Assembly: GCA_041299015.1 (NCBI GenBank)
Contig: JBFYWB010000047.1
Span: forward strand, 24,284 to 88,283
Length of the DNA stretch: 64,000 nt
Direction of reading: 5' to 3'
Source of the DNA: JARFQH01 sp041299015
GTDB taxonomy: Bacteria; Desulfobacterota; Desulfobacteria; Desulfobacterales; SG8-13
Shown: in pieces, positions 26,245 to 34,780 of the stretch
Layout: each line of letters starts with the position of its first letter
Position numbering within the stretch: the stretch's first letter is position 1
Notes under the pieces: generated by a model
Told to the model about the DNA's origin: nothing
The model's database searches: none
What the model saw: the letters and a program-made list of their open reading frames with translations, nothing else
Program-made: the position numbers and the translations under genes

Positions 26245-26280
26245 CCTATATTTTCCGATTATCCTTGTCAAGGAAAATAT
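26245..26280 (-). promoter_or_regulatory. Promoter with nested palindromes for the mvhD operon
   Basis: ATATTTTCC at 26248-26256 and its exact complement at 26272-26280 form a 9+9 palindrome with a 15-base spacer. A second palindrome, TCCTTG and CAAGGA around base 26268, is nested at its right side. On the minus strand TTGACA (26271-26266) and TATAGG (26250-26245) lie inside or at the edges of the repeat, with a 15-base spacer that is short for sigma70. A repressor bound here would cover the promoter. Confidence 0.5.
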
Positions 26281-26440
26281 TATCGGATGATGTATTGATT
26301 TTGAACCGAAAGTTCGCTAGTTTCAGCATATAGTCTCAGGTGTTTGAGGCGGTTTGCGGGCCTTGCCTCATCATCATGGCGCACCCGACGGGAAAAACCA
26401 ATTCTTTTTCAAACTCAGGTGGACTTCGCGGAGGTCATGC

Positions 26441-26944
26441 ATGAAGAACTTGCGTCAGCTTGCGGTTTGCGTCCTGACCGCCGGACTCCTCTATCACTGC
26501 GCACCGAGCAAACCCTTGGTTTACGATACGACCTACGACTATGACATCCGGGCCGATTTCACCGCCATGCGACACTATGCCTGGCTGCCATTTCCGTTAA
26601 CCGCCACGATCACTGCGCTGAATGCCGACAGGGTAAAATATTTTGTCGATGTCGCCTTATCCTCCCGAGGGTTTACCGCGTCTCAAGGTCTGCCGGATTT
26701 TCTCATCGACCCCATGGTCGACGCCATGAGCCAAATCGACACCACCGGCGGTCCCGCAGAATATGGGCTCTACCGAGAGGGCGTATTGACCCTGAAATTT
26801 CTCCTCCCGGCATCCCGACAGGTCGTCTGGTGGGGCGAAACACGGGCGCGGATCAATCCGGGCCTGAGCCCGCGCGAAAAAGATGACGTGATCAAGGCAG
26901 CGGTGGACGTTATTCTCGAAAATTTTCCGCCGCCGCAGAGTTAG
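26441..26944 (+). CDS. DUF4136 lipoprotein
   Basis: A 167-residue exported protein. The N-terminus MKNLRQLAVCVLTAGLLYHC is a lipoprotein-like signal with the candidate lipidated Cys at residue 20, although His at -1 departs from the usual Gly/Ala/Ser. The mature part begins with the DUF4136 hallmark YDYDIRADFTAMRHYAWLP and continues with a beta-rich domain to a C-terminal helix preceding a Pro-rich end. GGAGG lies close before the ATG at 26441. Members are envelope lipoproteins of unknown function. It is a single gene between the divergent mvhD operon and a long non-coding stretch. Confidence 0.8.
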   Translation: MKNLRQLAVCVLTAGLLYHCAPSKPLVYDTTYDYDIRADFTAMRHYAWLPFPLTATITALNADRVKYFVDVALSSRGFTASQGLPDFLIDPMVDAMSQIDTTGGPAEYGLYREGVLTLKFLLPASRQVVWWGETRARINPGLSPREKDDVIKAAVDVILENFPPPQS

Positions 26945-27601
26945 CCGGTGCGGCTCTAACGGTACAGCGTCAGGCGTAAATGTCGATCAGACTTCCGGCG
27001 ACATCCCTGTGGCCATCGCGGTCGTGGCAAAAGCAAGCATAGGATCGACCCACACGACCGGCAACGCTCCGGGGATGCGGGAATCGAGCAGTCAAATCGC
27101 TCCGGTGACCAACGGCCGGCGCGGGCGTCTGACGAGACGAATCGGTCCGGCAGACGGGATGGAGCACCGGATGGTATGGAAGCAGTTTGATGTTTGGCGG
27201 CACCATCGGATTGAAAACGCTACCTCCGTTATCGAACGTCATTGGGTGGCCTGCTGTTTGAACACGGCTGCCGGCACTTTGCGGTCCGCATGAAACGTCA
27301 GCCGAACACTTGCACGCCTAAGCAAATTTCATACCGCGCCCATGTTAATTTTTATTATAATAATTCAAGGATGTTATACTGATAAGGCACTCCATGGGAC
27401 CTGTAATACGGTAATGTATGACATATCCGGCTGAGAAACGATTCCCCCTTTTTTTTCGAAAAATCCAATTCGGTCGGTTTTGGGGTACCCTTTGGTGCGC
27501 GCTCATCCTGCTGAAAGCACCGGCGGTTGCTTCGGTTCAATCAGGCGCGGCTGTTTGAAAGGGCAGTGAAGGCAGGCTGCCGTGTCATGCCCGAAGGCCG
27601 A
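26945..27601 (+). other. 657-base stretch without a recognisable gene
   Basis: Between the lipoprotein gene and the minus-strand response regulator. The first part holds a short hairpin (GTTAG/CTAAC around 26941-26961) with no T run. Around 27345-27400 the sequence becomes AT-rich and contains several TATA-like boxes, so a promoter is possible. A nine-T run at about 27449 has no hairpin. I found no tRNA, no conserved protein and no known RNA on either strand. Confidence 0.5.
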
Positions 27602-27964
27602 TCAATCTGCAGCCAGAAGGCGGGATACTTTTTCCTCGAGTTCGGCGTTGTCGATCGGTTTGGCGCAGAATTCGCCGGCGCCCAGCCGGATCGACTCCCG
27701 GGCGACTTCCACGGTGGGATAGCCGGTCAACACGAGGGTGCGGGTGCGCGGTGCGATTTGCTTTATCCTCGCCAGAACATCGAGGCCGCTCATTTTCTTC
27801 AACTTGATATCGAGGATCACCAGGTCCACCGGGTTTGCGGCAATAAATGCGAGTGCCGGCTCTTCATCGGTAAAGGGAAAGACGGCGTGACCGTTTTCCT
27901 CCAGCACTCTGGCCATCAGACGCACCGCATCGAAAACATCGTCCAGTATGAGGATCCTCGCCAT
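27602..27964 (-). CDS. Single-domain response regulator
   Basis: A 120-residue CheY-like receiver domain with no output domain: acidic pair ILDD at residues 6-9, phosphoacceptor Asp in VILDIKL, Thr in LVLTGY and Lys in AKPID. AGGAGG lies six bases before the ATG at 27964, which fixes the start; a longer frame reaching 28303 is spurious. It is the last gene of the molybdopterin oxidoreductase operon, 50 bases after the NuoG-like gene, which suggests it signals redox or substrate state to a kinase or partner encoded elsewhere. No cognate kinase is adjacent on this strand. Confidence 0.9.
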   Translation of the reverse strand: MARILILDDVFDAVRLMARVLEENGHAVFPFTDEEPALAFIAANPVDLVILDIKLKKMSGLDVLARIKQIAPRTRTLVLTGYPTVEVARESIRLGAGEFCAKPIDNAELEEKVSRLLAAD

Positions 27965-28014
27965 CTTTGGCCTCCTGACCGGCCCTTGCGGCAGTTCGTT
28001 GAAAGGCGTCACCA

Positions 28015-28776
28015 TCAGCGCCTGAACCGGTCGCCGACCGACTTGATCCGATCCGAAAACAGCTTGGCGCAGGTCGGGCAGTATTGGTGGTGCGTTTTGA
28101 CATCCGGGTGGGCGACGGTCCTGCGGTGGATATGGTCGAGAAATTTCGAGGTGGCAAACAGTCTGCCGCACCCCTCGCACCGCTCGAGAGGGTGTTTGCC
28201 GATCACCTCGTCGCGAATGGAAATGGTTCTGACGTTGTCCCGGTCTTCGACCTTGATCACCCGGGTCGGGCAGATATTGGCACAGGTGCCGCAACCGATG
28301 CACCGGTTCTCGATGGGCACGACGAAGTTGCGGCCGTTGCGCTGCTGCATTTTCAAGGCACCGGGACCGACGATCTCTTCACAGACCCGGATGCACAGGC
28401 GGCAGCGGATGCAGCCGTCGGGCGGCGAACCGACATCGACGCCGAATGACTGGGCCAGGGCGACGATGGCTTCGGCTTGCGGCGCCATCTGCAAGAGGTT
28501 CGCGAATGCTCGGGTCCTGGCCCGTTCCACCAATTGCCCCGTGGTTCTGATCTCCATACCGTCCTCTACCGTAAGAAGGCAGGCGAGCATGGTCAGCTCA
28601 CGTCCCGCAGAGCGGCCCGGCACCTCGACCGCACACAGCTTGCACGAACCCGAGGGCTTCAGGGCTGGGTGATAGCAAAGCGTGGGAATCCGGATGCCGT
28701 TGGCCTTCAACACCTCCATGAGCGATTGTTTTGCTTCGGCTTTGTATTCCTTGCCGTCGATGGTGATATGGATCAT
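28015..28776 (-). CDS. NuoG/HoxU-like iron-sulfur protein
   Basis: A 253-residue cytoplasmic electron carrier. Residues 1-78 are a 2Fe-2S ferredoxin with Cys34, Cys45, Cys48 and Cys66. A NADH-dehydrogenase His/Cys linker region follows, then two 4Fe-4S motifs, CIRCRLCIRVC near 144-154 and CIGCGTCANICP near 186-197. Two further Cys pairs, CEGCGR and YCPTC, lie in the C-terminal 60 residues and could bind zinc. This domain order matches the N-terminal third of NuoG and of diaphorase or bifurcating hydrogenase subunits. With the flavoprotein and the molybdopterin protein of the same operon it probably forms a soluble NAD(P)-linked complex. Confidence 0.85.
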   Translation of the reverse strand: MIHITIDGKEYKAEAKQSLMEVLKANGIRIPTLCYHPALKPSGSCKLCAVEVPGRSAGRELTMLACLLTVEDGMEIRTTGQLVERARTRAFANLLQMAPQAEAIVALAQSFGVDVGSPPDGCIRCRLCIRVCEEIVGPGALKMQQRNGRNFVVPIENRCIGCGTCANICPTRVIKVEDRDNVRTISIRDEVIGKHPLERCEGCGRLFATSKFLDHIHRRTVAHPDVKTHHQYCPTCAKLFSDRIKSVGDRFRR

Positions 28777-28891
28777 CGCTTATCTCTCTTTGCAAAGATG
28801 GATCCGGAAATAGGGCCGCAGGACATTTAGCTCGGCGAATATCCCGGCAGTCCGTCCGTTTTCGGTGACGATCGGGGCACTGACCCGATCG

Positions 28892-28942
28892 GCTGGCATC
28901 AACCGGTTGCTGGCATCGACCGGTTGCTGGCATCGAATCGAT
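28892..28942. repeat. 17-base tandem repeat, about three copies
   Basis: GCTGGCATC followed by A/G and ACCGGTT repeats at 28892-28908 and 28909-28925, with a third, partly diverged copy starting at 28926. Each full unit contains the palindrome ACCGGT. It lies in the 297-base gap between the NuoG-like gene and the 70-residue protein gene, in which I found no other gene or RNA. Confidence 0.7.
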
Positions 28943-29073
28943 GGCGACGTCCACCGTCCGTTCGCTTTCTATGGAAAAAACCGATCGAACCATTTTTTTC
29001 GACAGGGCTGCTGCAACCACGATCATGATCCCTTCTGCTTGGACGCAGATCCTGGCGATGCCTTTCCCGTGTT

Positions 29074-29286
29074 CTAATCCGCCAGAAAACGCAGGCAGTC
29101 CTGGGGGAATCGGTGCGTCCCCTTGCCCACCAGGCTGACCTCGACCAGGGCATCGGGATCGTTGATGGTGCTGTCCGGATCGGTGATGATCCCGTGAAGA
29201 CCGATGTACTCATCCATGTAAGCTTGCCAACTCTCATCTCCGGATCGCCGGTAGATTTCCACTTTATGACCGCGACGAAAAACCAT
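29074..29286 (-). CDS. Conserved small protein, SH3-like
   Basis: A 70-residue acidic protein of unknown function. The alternating short strands KVEIYRR, HGIITDP, LVEVSLVGKG and THRFPQDCL suggest a small beta barrel like an SH3 or KOW fold, seen in accessory proteins of redox enzymes; this is inference from pattern only. GAGGAG lies eight bases before the ATG and supports translation. It sits between the GltD-like flavoprotein (40 bases upstream) and the NuoG-like gene (297 bases downstream) within the molybdopterin oxidoreductase operon. Confidence 0.6.
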   Translation of the reverse strand: MVFRRGHKVEIYRRSGDESWQAYMDEYIGLHGIITDPDSTINDPDALVEVSLVGKGTHRFPQDCLRFLAD

Positions 29287-29326
29287 TAGCCTGTCTCCTC
29301 GATTTTACTCTGGTTGGGTCGGAAAA

Positions 29327-31471
29327 TTATCCGTGCTGATTTCTGGCACTCGAGTGGCGCAAACAGACGTCACAAAGGGCTCTGGTCCCGGCCGCGCCGG
29401 CCACGGTCTTGGTTCGCCTGCGGACGAATTCGAGATAGCGTGCCGGTCCCAGGACCGCCCCGCAATCCTCACAATAGAGCAGTTTTTGCCGGTTTAGAAT
29501 CGTCCCGCACAGGGACAGAATTCGCTCGTCGCCGCGGTCCTCCATCCGCATGGCGCCGGTCGGACAATTGGCGGCGCAGGCTCCGCAGGCGATGCAGCGC
29601 TCGGCCGTTATCCTGAAATCGGTCTCGACCGGATGATCGAAGTCGAAATAGCCCATCTGCAGGGCGTTGACGCCCATTTTATCGCGGCAGATCTCCACGC
29701 ACCGGCCGCAGCGCAGGCAGATATCACAGCGCAGACAGCGCCGGGCCTCTTCACGGACCGCGTTTTCCGGGTATCCCAGCTCCACCTGTTGAAAGGTGGT
29801 GCGCCGCCGATCGAGATTCAGAAGCGGCATATCGGGCCTTTTGAGTGTCATTTTGGTGCTGGCCGGCACCTCCAGCCAGTCGATCCTTCCGCGCCGCACC
29901 GGGACCCGCGGCATGCGCGGTTGGGGGATGCCGGACAGGTAGCGGTCAATCGATTCGGCCGCCCGTTTGCCGCCGCCGATGGCTTCGATCACGGTTGCCG
30001 GACCGGTCACGGCATCGCCGGCGGCAAAAATGCCCTCCAGGGATGTCTCCATGGTGGCCGTGTTGACCTGAATGGTGTTGCGGCGGGTCCAGTCGAGACC
30101 GCCGACCTCGGTCATGCAGGCGTTGTCGACCCTCTGACCGATGGCACTGATGATGACGTCGGTCGCCATCAGAAATTCGCTCCCCTCGATCGGCTGCGGG
30201 ACCTTGCGGTCCTTGCCTTCCATTTCGACCAGCTCGGCCCTCAGGCAACGCAGGCCGTCGAAGCCGCCGTTGGTTTTGGCAACCGCGATCGGAATGGTCA
30301 GAAAGGCGAAGCCGATCCCCTCTTCCTCGGCTTGCTCGACTTCCTCCCGGTCGGCCGGCATTTCAGTTCGCGCGCGCCGGTAGGCGAGCGTCACTTCCCG
30401 GCACCCCAGGCGCAGGCAGGTTCTGGCGGCGTCGATGGCCACATTGCCGCCGCCGATCACCACCACGCGTTTGCCGGGTACCGTTCGATCCCCGAGGGCG
30501 ACCCGCCGCAGAAAGGCGACGGCTTCGAGGACCTGTTCACACCCTTGCTCGCCCGGAATCCCCAGCTTGAAGGAGTGATGGGCGCCGATGGCAAAAAAGA
30601 AGGCGTCAAATCCCTCGGCCTTGAGTTCTGCCAGCGACACGTCCTCGCCGAAGCGGGTGTTGAACCTGAACTCGACCCCCAGGTCCGTCAGCATGGCGAC
30701 TTCGCGATCGATGATCTCGCGCGGCAGGCGATAGCGGGGGATGCCCAGCAGCAGCATGCCGCCGGCCACCGGGTGCTGCTCGATCACGCGCACCCCGTAG
30801 CCTTTCAAGGTCAGGTAATAGGCCGCGCTCATCCCGCCGGGTCCCGCGCCGATCACGCACACTTTTTTGCCCTTGTCCGGTTCCTTTTGCGGATTGCGAT
30901 AACTGCCTTCGGACATGGCCCTCTCGGCGGCGAAGCCCTTGAGAAATTTGATCGAGATCGGTGTGTCGATCCGGCCGCGAACACACATGAATTCGCAGGG
31001 GCGGGTGCAGACCAGGCCGCACACCCAGGGAAAGGGGCAGTCCTTGCGGATGACGTCGATGGCGTCCCCATCCCGGCCCATTCCGATCAGCGTCACGTAG
31101 GTGGGGATGTCGAGTCCGGCCGGGCAGGTCATCTGGCAAGGTGCGGGCGCCAGCTTGACGCAGTCGCCGGTCGAGCAGTTGTGGGTGTCGATGTGGCTGG
31201 CAAACACTTCCCGGTTTTGATCTACGGCGGCCTGTAGATGTGCGGCGGTTTCCATAGCCGCCGCATCGGCCTCGTCGTAAGCCAGCTCGTCCGTCAGAGA
31301 GGTGACGGCAGGAAGGTGTCTGTCGCCGGCGCGGCCCCAGGCAATGTCGTTGAGCAGCTGCAGAATCTCTTCGGCAATCCGGCGGCTGCGGGGGTGCTGC
31401 AGCCGGCCGGTGTCGATGGTTTGCTTCAACTCGGTAACCGTGCGGGTCACCGGACAAGTCTTTGCGGGCAT
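29327..31471 (-). CDS. GltD/NfnB-like FAD-NAD(P) oxidoreductase with ferredoxin domains
   Basis: A 714-residue flavoprotein. About 100 N-terminal residues form a helical cap, followed by the Cys-rich dihydroprymidine-dehydrogenase domain II motif CQMTCPAGLD and CGLVCTRPCEFMC. FAD motif GAGPGGMSAAYYL and NAD(P) motif GGGNVAIDAARTCLRLG follow, then the AAGDAVTGPATVIEAIGGG FAD-closing segment. The C-terminus adds two 4Fe-4S motifs (CLRCDICLRCGRCVEIC region and CIACGACAANCP) and a Cys tail. The architecture is that of GltD-type subunits which move electrons between NAD(P)H and Fe-S partners. GAGGA is close before the ATG. It is 52 bases after the ferredoxin gene and could also serve the split glutamate synthase at 18-23 kb. 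Confidence 0.9.
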   Translation of the reverse strand: MPAKTCPVTRTVTELKQTIDTGRLQHPRSRRIAEEILQLLNDIAWGRAGDRHLPAVTSLTDELAYDEADAAAMETAAHLQAAVDQNREVFASHIDTHNCSTGDCVKLAPAPCQMTCPAGLDIPTYVTLIGMGRDGDAIDVIRKDCPFPWVCGLVCTRPCEFMCVRGRIDTPISIKFLKGFAAERAMSEGSYRNPQKEPDKGKKVCVIGAGPGGMSAAYYLTLKGYGVRVIEQHPVAGGMLLLGIPRYRLPREIIDREVAMLTDLGVEFRFNTRFGEDVSLAELKAEGFDAFFFAIGAHHSFKLGIPGEQGCEQVLEAVAFLRRVALGDRTVPGKRVVVIGGGNVAIDAARTCLRLGCREVTLAYRRARTEMPADREEVEQAEEEGIGFAFLTIPIAVAKTNGGFDGLRCLRAELVEMEGKDRKVPQPIEGSEFLMATDVIISAIGQRVDNACMTEVGGLDWTRRNTIQVNTATMETSLEGIFAAGDAVTGPATVIEAIGGGKRAAESIDRYLSGIPQPRMPRVPVRRGRIDWLEVPASTKMTLKRPDMPLLNLDRRRTTFQQVELGYPENAVREEARRCLRCDICLRCGRCVEICRDKMGVNALQMGYFDFDHPVETDFRITAERCIACGACAANCPTGAMRMEDRGDERILSLCGTILNRQKLLYCEDCGAVLGPARYLEFVRRRTKTVAGAAGTRALCDVCLRHSSARNQHG

Positions 31472-31522
31472 GGGTTCCTCACATCCCTATTTAAGGCGCC
31501 GGTCGCACCGTATTTCGAGCCG

Positions 31523-32035
31523 TCAGACAGTTTGATCCAAAGCGGCGACGGCCCTGGCGTGACGTTCACGTCGAATTTGGGTCAGGTCCTCCACCTTTCC
31601 GAAATCGAGGCAGTGGGTCGTACAGACAGTCACGCAGGCCGGTTTGAGCCCCTGATCCACCCGATCCATGCAGTAGTCGCACTTGACCGCCTTGCCGGTC
31701 TCGGGATTCCACTGCGGTGCGCCCCACGGGCAGGCGGTGATGCAAGCCTTGCAGCCCACACACAGATCGAAATCGATGAACACGATGCCGTCCTTGGCGC
31801 GTTTCTGCATCGCGCCGGTCGGACAGGCGGCGACGCACCAGGGGTCTTCACAGTGGAAACAAGGCATGAAGACATAAGCGGCGCGCGGCAATCCACCGAC
31901 AAATTTCGGGCCGACGGTGATGATCTGGCTGATTCTGGGTCCCACCGGAAGGTTCTTGTGGCTCTTGCACTGGATGGTGCAGGTGTGACAACCGATACAC
32001 TTCTTGTTATCCTGGAAAAGGTAGTACTTGCTCAT
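31523..32035 (-). CDS. 4Fe-4S ferredoxin subunit, DmsB/HycB type
   Basis: Electron-transfer subunit of the molybdopterin enzyme encoded next to it. The 170 residues contain four Cys clusters: CIGCHTCTIQC, CFHCEDPWCVAACP, CVGCKACITACPWG and CDYC with CVTVC. The absence of a signal peptide or membrane anchor points to a cytoplasmic complex. It starts 36 bases after the catalytic subunit gene, as usual for CISM-family enzymes, but no NrfD- or DmsC-type membrane subunit follows; a flavoprotein does instead. Electrons should therefore go to NAD(P) or soluble carriers rather than to quinone. Confidence 0.92.
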   Translation of the reverse strand: MSKYYLFQDNKKCIGCHTCTIQCKSHKNLPVGPRISQIITVGPKFVGGLPRAAYVFMPCFHCEDPWCVAACPTGAMQKRAKDGIVFIDFDLCVGCKACITACPWGAPQWNPETGKAVKCDYCMDRVDQGLKPACVTVCTTHCLDFGKVEDLTQIRRERHARAVAALDQTV

Positions 32036-32071
32036 TGATTTCCTCCAGCTGACGGCAATCGCATACGGGAT

Positions 32072-34156
32072 TTAAGCCGGGTTGACGGTTACGAAGGTTT
32101 CGTGCAGCGCCGGGCTGCCGCCGATAGTGTCGGACACGTTTTTCTGCAGCAGGCTGTCGGACACGCCCTTGTTGTAACTCCGTGAAGCCAGTTTGGCTTC
32201 ATGCCCAAAACCGTGGAGCATGAAAACCGTCTCCGGATGGATCAAATCCGTGACGAAGGCCCTGATCTTTCCGGCACCCTTTTCCGAGGTCACCTCGACG
32301 ATGGCATTGTTTTTTATGCCCAGTTCGGCCGCCTTGCGCGTGTTGATCCACAATACATTCTCCCCTGTGATCTCGTTCAGATAAGGGGTGTTTTGGGTCG
32401 ACACATGCGTGTGCAGGGCGATCCGGCCGGTCACTAGACGGAAGGTGCCGCCGTCGGGCCGCATGACCGGTTCGTAGGCCGGGAAAGATTTAAACCCGGC
32501 GTTTTCCAGCAGCGAAGATTTGAACTCAATTTTCTTCGATGGGGTCTTGAACTTGATGCCGTCCTGGCGGTCCCAGAAGATTTGGTCCTTGCCGTAGGCG
32601 ACAAAGCCTTTGGCATCGAAATCCTCCAGTGTGAATCCGCTGCCGTCCAGCTGCCAGCGCACCAGGTCTTCCATGTTTTCGTACGGGAAATAACGGCTGA
32701 AGCCCATGCGCTCGGCAATCTGTTTCAATATGACGGCCCCTTCGCGGGTGTCGTAGCGCGGGGCGACGGCCTGGCGCCGCAGGAACATCTGCGGCTTGAG
32801 ACCGTTGGCCTGCTGGATGCAATCGGTGCGTTCGAGATATGAGGACTCGGGCAGAACCACGTCCGAGTACCAGGCGATATCGCTGTGGTTGATGTCGATG
32901 GTGACGATCAGATCAAGCTTGTCGAGCGCTTTTTTGGTTAAGCGGGTGTCCGGAATCGATCCCAGGGGATCGAAACGGTAGCACATCAGGGCCTTGATCG
33001 GATACGGATCTTCGCTCAGGATCGCTTGCGGCAGCATCTGGGCCACGCCGTGGTTTGGGTCCGGCAGAGGGAAATCCGGCGTGCCGACCTTGTCGAAGCG
33101 GGGAACCTCGATCTTGGGCAATTCCTGTTCCGTCAGCTTGCGGGCCGGTTTGCCGCCCACCTCTCCGGGACCTTTCTTGAAAAAGAATCCGCCCTTGGCC
33201 TCGACACTGCCCATCAGCGCATTCAGGATCATGATCGCGCGCCGCTGGTAAATTTCGTTGGTGTAACTCGCCCCGCGGTAGCCGAAATGAAAGATCACGG
33301 CCGGTTTATCCCGGCTGATCTCTCTGGCGAAGGCCACGATTTCCTCGGCCGGTACGCCGGTTTCTTCCTCGGCCCACTGCGGCGTGTAGGGCCGCACGAA
33401 ATCCTGCAGCTCCGCCAATCCGTGTACCCAGCGGTGAACATATTGGCTGTCATAGAGTCGTTCCTTTAAGATGACGTTGATCAGGGCGTAGTTGAGGGCC
33501 AGGTCCGTGCCCGGGCGGATCATCCAGTACCGGTGCGCCTTGGTGGCCGTCACCGTCACGCGCGGGTCGATGTAGGTCAACTTGGCCCCGTCTTCGATGG
33601 CCTGGGTGAGGTTGTTGACTTCCTTGACCGAAATGGCTTCGAATATGTTGCGGCCATACAGGACGATGTGCTTGGTGTTCCTGTAATCGATACCCAGCTG
33701 GGCGTCGGTATAGCCGAAAAGCGAGCGGCAGGCCGTGTTGACCGAGCCCTTGCACAGGGCGTCATGCGTGAAGTGGTTGGGCGAGCCGAGCGCCTTCAAA
33801 AAGGTTTGGCTCACATGGGTGGCCAGCTGCGTGCGTTCACCGAGGGCAACGCCGTGGCCGCCGTTTTCAGCGATGATTTTTGTGAGTTTGGCGGCGATGT
33901 AGTCTAGAGCTTCGTCCCAGCCGACTTTGCGCCATTTGCCGGCCCCGCGGTCGCCGTCCCTTATCATCGGCGACTGCAGACGCTCATTGTCGTAGAGCAT
34001 GTTGATGCCGGCCGCCCCGCGGGGGCAGAGACTGCCTTCCATGCCGGGAACAAGCGGATTGCCCTCGATCCAACGCACCTGCCCGTCCTTGACCTGCACC
34101 TTGATCGGGCAGCGGACCGAGCACATGAAACACAAGCTGAAGACTGATTTTTCCAT
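32072..34156 (-). CDS. Molybdopterin oxidoreductase catalytic subunit, cytoplasmic
   Basis: A 694-residue DMSO-reductase-family enzyme with bis-MGD cofactor. The N-terminal 4Fe-4S site is Cys9, Cys12, Cys16 and Cys44. WDEALDYIA, the region DALCKGSVNTACRS that should supply the metal ligand (probably Cys), GTDLALNYALINV and the C-terminal dinucleotide-binding domain with VTGRIALHTHVSTQNTPYLNEI in parts are all present. There is no twin-arginine signal, so it acts in the cytoplasm. The substrate is not evident: neither selenocysteine nor the formate dehydrogenase His follows the candidate ligand. The operon couples it to a ferredoxin, a GltD-like flavoprotein and a NuoG-like protein. Confidence 0.88.
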   Translation of the reverse strand: MEKSVFSLCFMCSVRCPIKVQVKDGQVRWIEGNPLVPGMEGSLCPRGAAGINMLYDNERLQSPMIRDGDRGAGKWRKVGWDEALDYIAAKLTKIIAENGGHGVALGERTQLATHVSQTFLKALGSPNHFTHDALCKGSVNTACRSLFGYTDAQLGIDYRNTKHIVLYGRNIFEAISVKEVNNLTQAIEDGAKLTYIDPRVTVTATKAHRYWMIRPGTDLALNYALINVILKERLYDSQYVHRWVHGLAELQDFVRPYTPQWAEEETGVPAEEIVAFAREISRDKPAVIFHFGYRGASYTNEIYQRRAIMILNALMGSVEAKGGFFFKKGPGEVGGKPARKLTEQELPKIEVPRFDKVGTPDFPLPDPNHGVAQMLPQAILSEDPYPIKALMCYRFDPLGSIPDTRLTKKALDKLDLIVTIDINHSDIAWYSDVVLPESSYLERTDCIQQANGLKPQMFLRRQAVAPRYDTREGAVILKQIAERMGFSRYFPYENMEDLVRWQLDGSGFTLEDFDAKGFVAYGKDQIFWDRQDGIKFKTPSKKIEFKSSLLENAGFKSFPAYEPVMRPDGGTFRLVTGRIALHTHVSTQNTPYLNEITGENVLWINTRKAAELGIKNNAIVEVTSEKGAGKIRAFVTDLIHPETVFMLHGFGHEAKLASRSYNKGVSDSLLQKNVSDTIGGSPALHETFVTVNPA

Positions 34157-34780
34157 GCCGTAAGACCTCCGAATGAGATTGCGGATTCGATAAACTGGAC
34201 CGGTAACCGAACCATGTCACGAATAAAGCGCGGATAAGCTTCGGATCAGGTGATCCATTTCCTACCACAGAGCAATATTCATACCATTCAACGCACTTTT
34301 CAAGCGGGTTTCGCCGGTCGTTTGTTCTGGCTTAATGGTCCGTTATTTAAAGAGGTTAAACCAAACAGACCGGTGCGGCACCGGCGGGCGGTCTTAACCG
34401 ATCCCACGAAAATGCATAAATAATATTGCAGTGCAAATATATTTTGGCATCCGTTTTAATCGCTTTTTATTGCTGAATAAATTTGACATTTTAACCCATC
34501 CGGTTTCAATCCGGGATCCGGACAGCGCCCGGTCGGATCTTGTTGTCCGTCATCGACGACAGCGTTTAAAAATTGACCGATAACACTTTATCTATCTGAA
34601 ACCATAATGTAAAAATTGATAAGCCGCGCCTCAGGAAAGAAAGCCCGGAACCATTTGGGTCTTATGGCACATCGTTTGCTACACGTTTTCGACCATCGAC
34701 CATTCGGCGTTACCGGCCGGCTCGCCCGCCGCGGCACAGTCGCTTTTCAATACCGCAACCAACACTCAGGGAGGTCCAAA
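34157..34780. other. 624-base intergenic region between divergent operons
   Basis: Separates the molybdopterin oxidoreductase operon (minus) from the TauE/SafE gene (plus) and must hold both promoters. Seen in it: the hairpin CCGGTG/CACCGG at 34370-34384, the palindrome TTGCAGTGCAA near 34432, an AT-rich block from about 34415 to 34500 containing TTGACA, and GATAACACTTTATC near 34577. None is a convincing complete promoter. No tRNA, riboswitch class or conserved reading frame was recognised; an open frame reaching back to 34616 on the plus strand shows no protein-like composition. Confidence 0.5.

Noticed and set aside
26970..27242. A 90-codon open frame on the minus strand in the 657-base gap, ending in AGSLIDIYA
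   Set aside because: The end looks like some small secreted or motility proteins, but there is no ribosome site and the body has a composition typical of chance frames.
29633..31237. A 534-codon frame antisense to the GltD-like flavoprotein
   Set aside because: Shadow of a recognised gene with FAD, NAD and ferredoxin motifs on the minus strand.
34616..34780. In-frame extension upstream of the TauE/SafE gene
   Set aside because: GGAGG before ATG 34781 and the signal-anchor sequence directly after it mark the true start.
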